Assembly: GCA_945872285.1 (NCBI GenBank)
Contig: CAMBZR010000053.1
Location: 1 to 24,591 of the forward strand
DNA: 24,591 nt
Direction of reading: 5' to 3'
From: Bordetella parapertussis
Lineage (GTDB): Bacteria; Pseudomonadota; Gammaproteobacteria; Burkholderiales; Burkholderiaceae_B
The notes under the pieces are model-generated. The model was not told the DNA's origin. It searched no databases and saw only the letters and a list, made by a program, of their open reading frames with translations. Of this stretch, positions 24,448 through 24,591 are shown in pieces (position 1 is the stretch's first letter; each line of letters starts with the position of its first letter). The position numbers were made by a program, and so were the translations under genes.

Positions 24448-24532
24448 TGGTGCCCGAGGCCGGAATCGAACCGGCACGCCTTGCGGCGGGGGATTTTGAG
24501 TCCCCTGCGTCTACCAATTTCACCACCCGGGC
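24448..24532 (-). tRNA. tRNA-Leu(CAA)
   Basis: An 85-nt tRNA on the complement with the CCA end encoded (24448-24450). The acceptor stem GCCCGGG pairs with CTCGGGC (one G-T pair). The anticodon loop CTCAAAA puts CAA at 24498-24496, reading UUG leucine codons. The long variable arm containing GCCGCAAGGC is typical of leucine tRNAs, and the T arm is GCCGG-TTCGATT-CCGGC. All standard stems form. Confidence 0.97.
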
Positions 24533-24574
24533 CTTGGGGGATCGCGCGCGAGGCGCTTTGGAACGAAGTTGTGC

Positions 24575-24580
24575 ATTATA
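24575..24580 (-). promoter_or_regulatory. -10 element of tRNA-Leu promoter
   Basis: On the complement this is a perfect TATAAT, 42 bp before the mature tRNA 5' end, followed by a GC-rich leader (GCGCGCGA). The matching -35 would lie at or beyond the window edge and cannot be checked. Confidence 0.6.
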
Positions 24581-24591
24581 CGGCGTATACA

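Noticed and set aside
24448..24532. tRNA-Leu as an integration site for a genomic island
   Set aside because: No integrase gene next to it and no repeated copy of the tRNA 3' end was seen in the window.

Overview
This 24.6 kb window looks like a chromosomal accessory/catabolic region of a Gram-negative betaproteobacterium, most likely order Burkholderiales and perhaps Alcaligenaceae-like. The evidence is five separate Bug/TctC-type periplasmic binding proteins with no TctA/TctB membrane genes (a hallmark of that order), a DUF4936 protein, a Gram-negative general porin and a long-form QueF. Base composition looks to be in the mid-50s % GC by eye. The genus cannot be fixed from sequence reading alone. 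I found 24 protein genes and one tRNA; almost all the DNA is coding, and no integrase, transposase, CRISPR array or prophage gene is visible.

Layout. (1) 5-7295: two divergent units. On the minus strand, an AMP-forming acyl-CoA ligase, a MaoC/FAS1-type dehydratase, a class III CoA-transferase and a Bug protein. On the plus strand, an IclR regulator and a MetE-like zinc methyltransferase. The 173-bp gap between them carries overlapping back-to-back promoters and a perfect AT-rich palindrome, a plausible IclR operator. (2) 7317-9271: a second Bug gene, then ubiX-DUF4936. (3) 9288-12481, minus strand: a HIBADH-family dehydrogenase, a third Bug gene and an FMN-dependent 2-hydroxy-acid oxidase. 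(4) 12583-15160: a carboxymuconolactone-decarboxylase-family protein overlapping a fourth Bug gene, then a convergent porin. (5) 15341-19882, plus strand: PanE-like reductase, SCP2-type thiolase, zinc-ribbon/OB-fold partner, fifth Bug gene and queF. (6) 19929-24532: D-serine-dehydratase-like PLP enzyme, YpeA-like acetyltransferase, MFS transporter, DUF4239 membrane protein and tRNA-Leu(CAA).

How it fits together (inference): the window reads as several small organic-acid catabolism modules, each placed next to its own extracytoplasmic binding protein. The porin would admit solutes, the Bug proteins would bind carboxylates in the periplasm, and a tripartite transporter encoded elsewhere (or the MFS protein here) would import them. 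The enzymes would then activate acids to CoA esters, hydrate, oxidise and thiolytically or retro-aldol cleave them. The substrates are not readable from sequence. The most promising undescribed system is the IclR-controlled cluster at 1-7.3 kb, which pairs CoA-ester chemistry with a MetE-like alkyl/methyl-transfer enzyme. The second is the PanE/thiolase/DUF35/Bug cluster at 15.3-19 kb.
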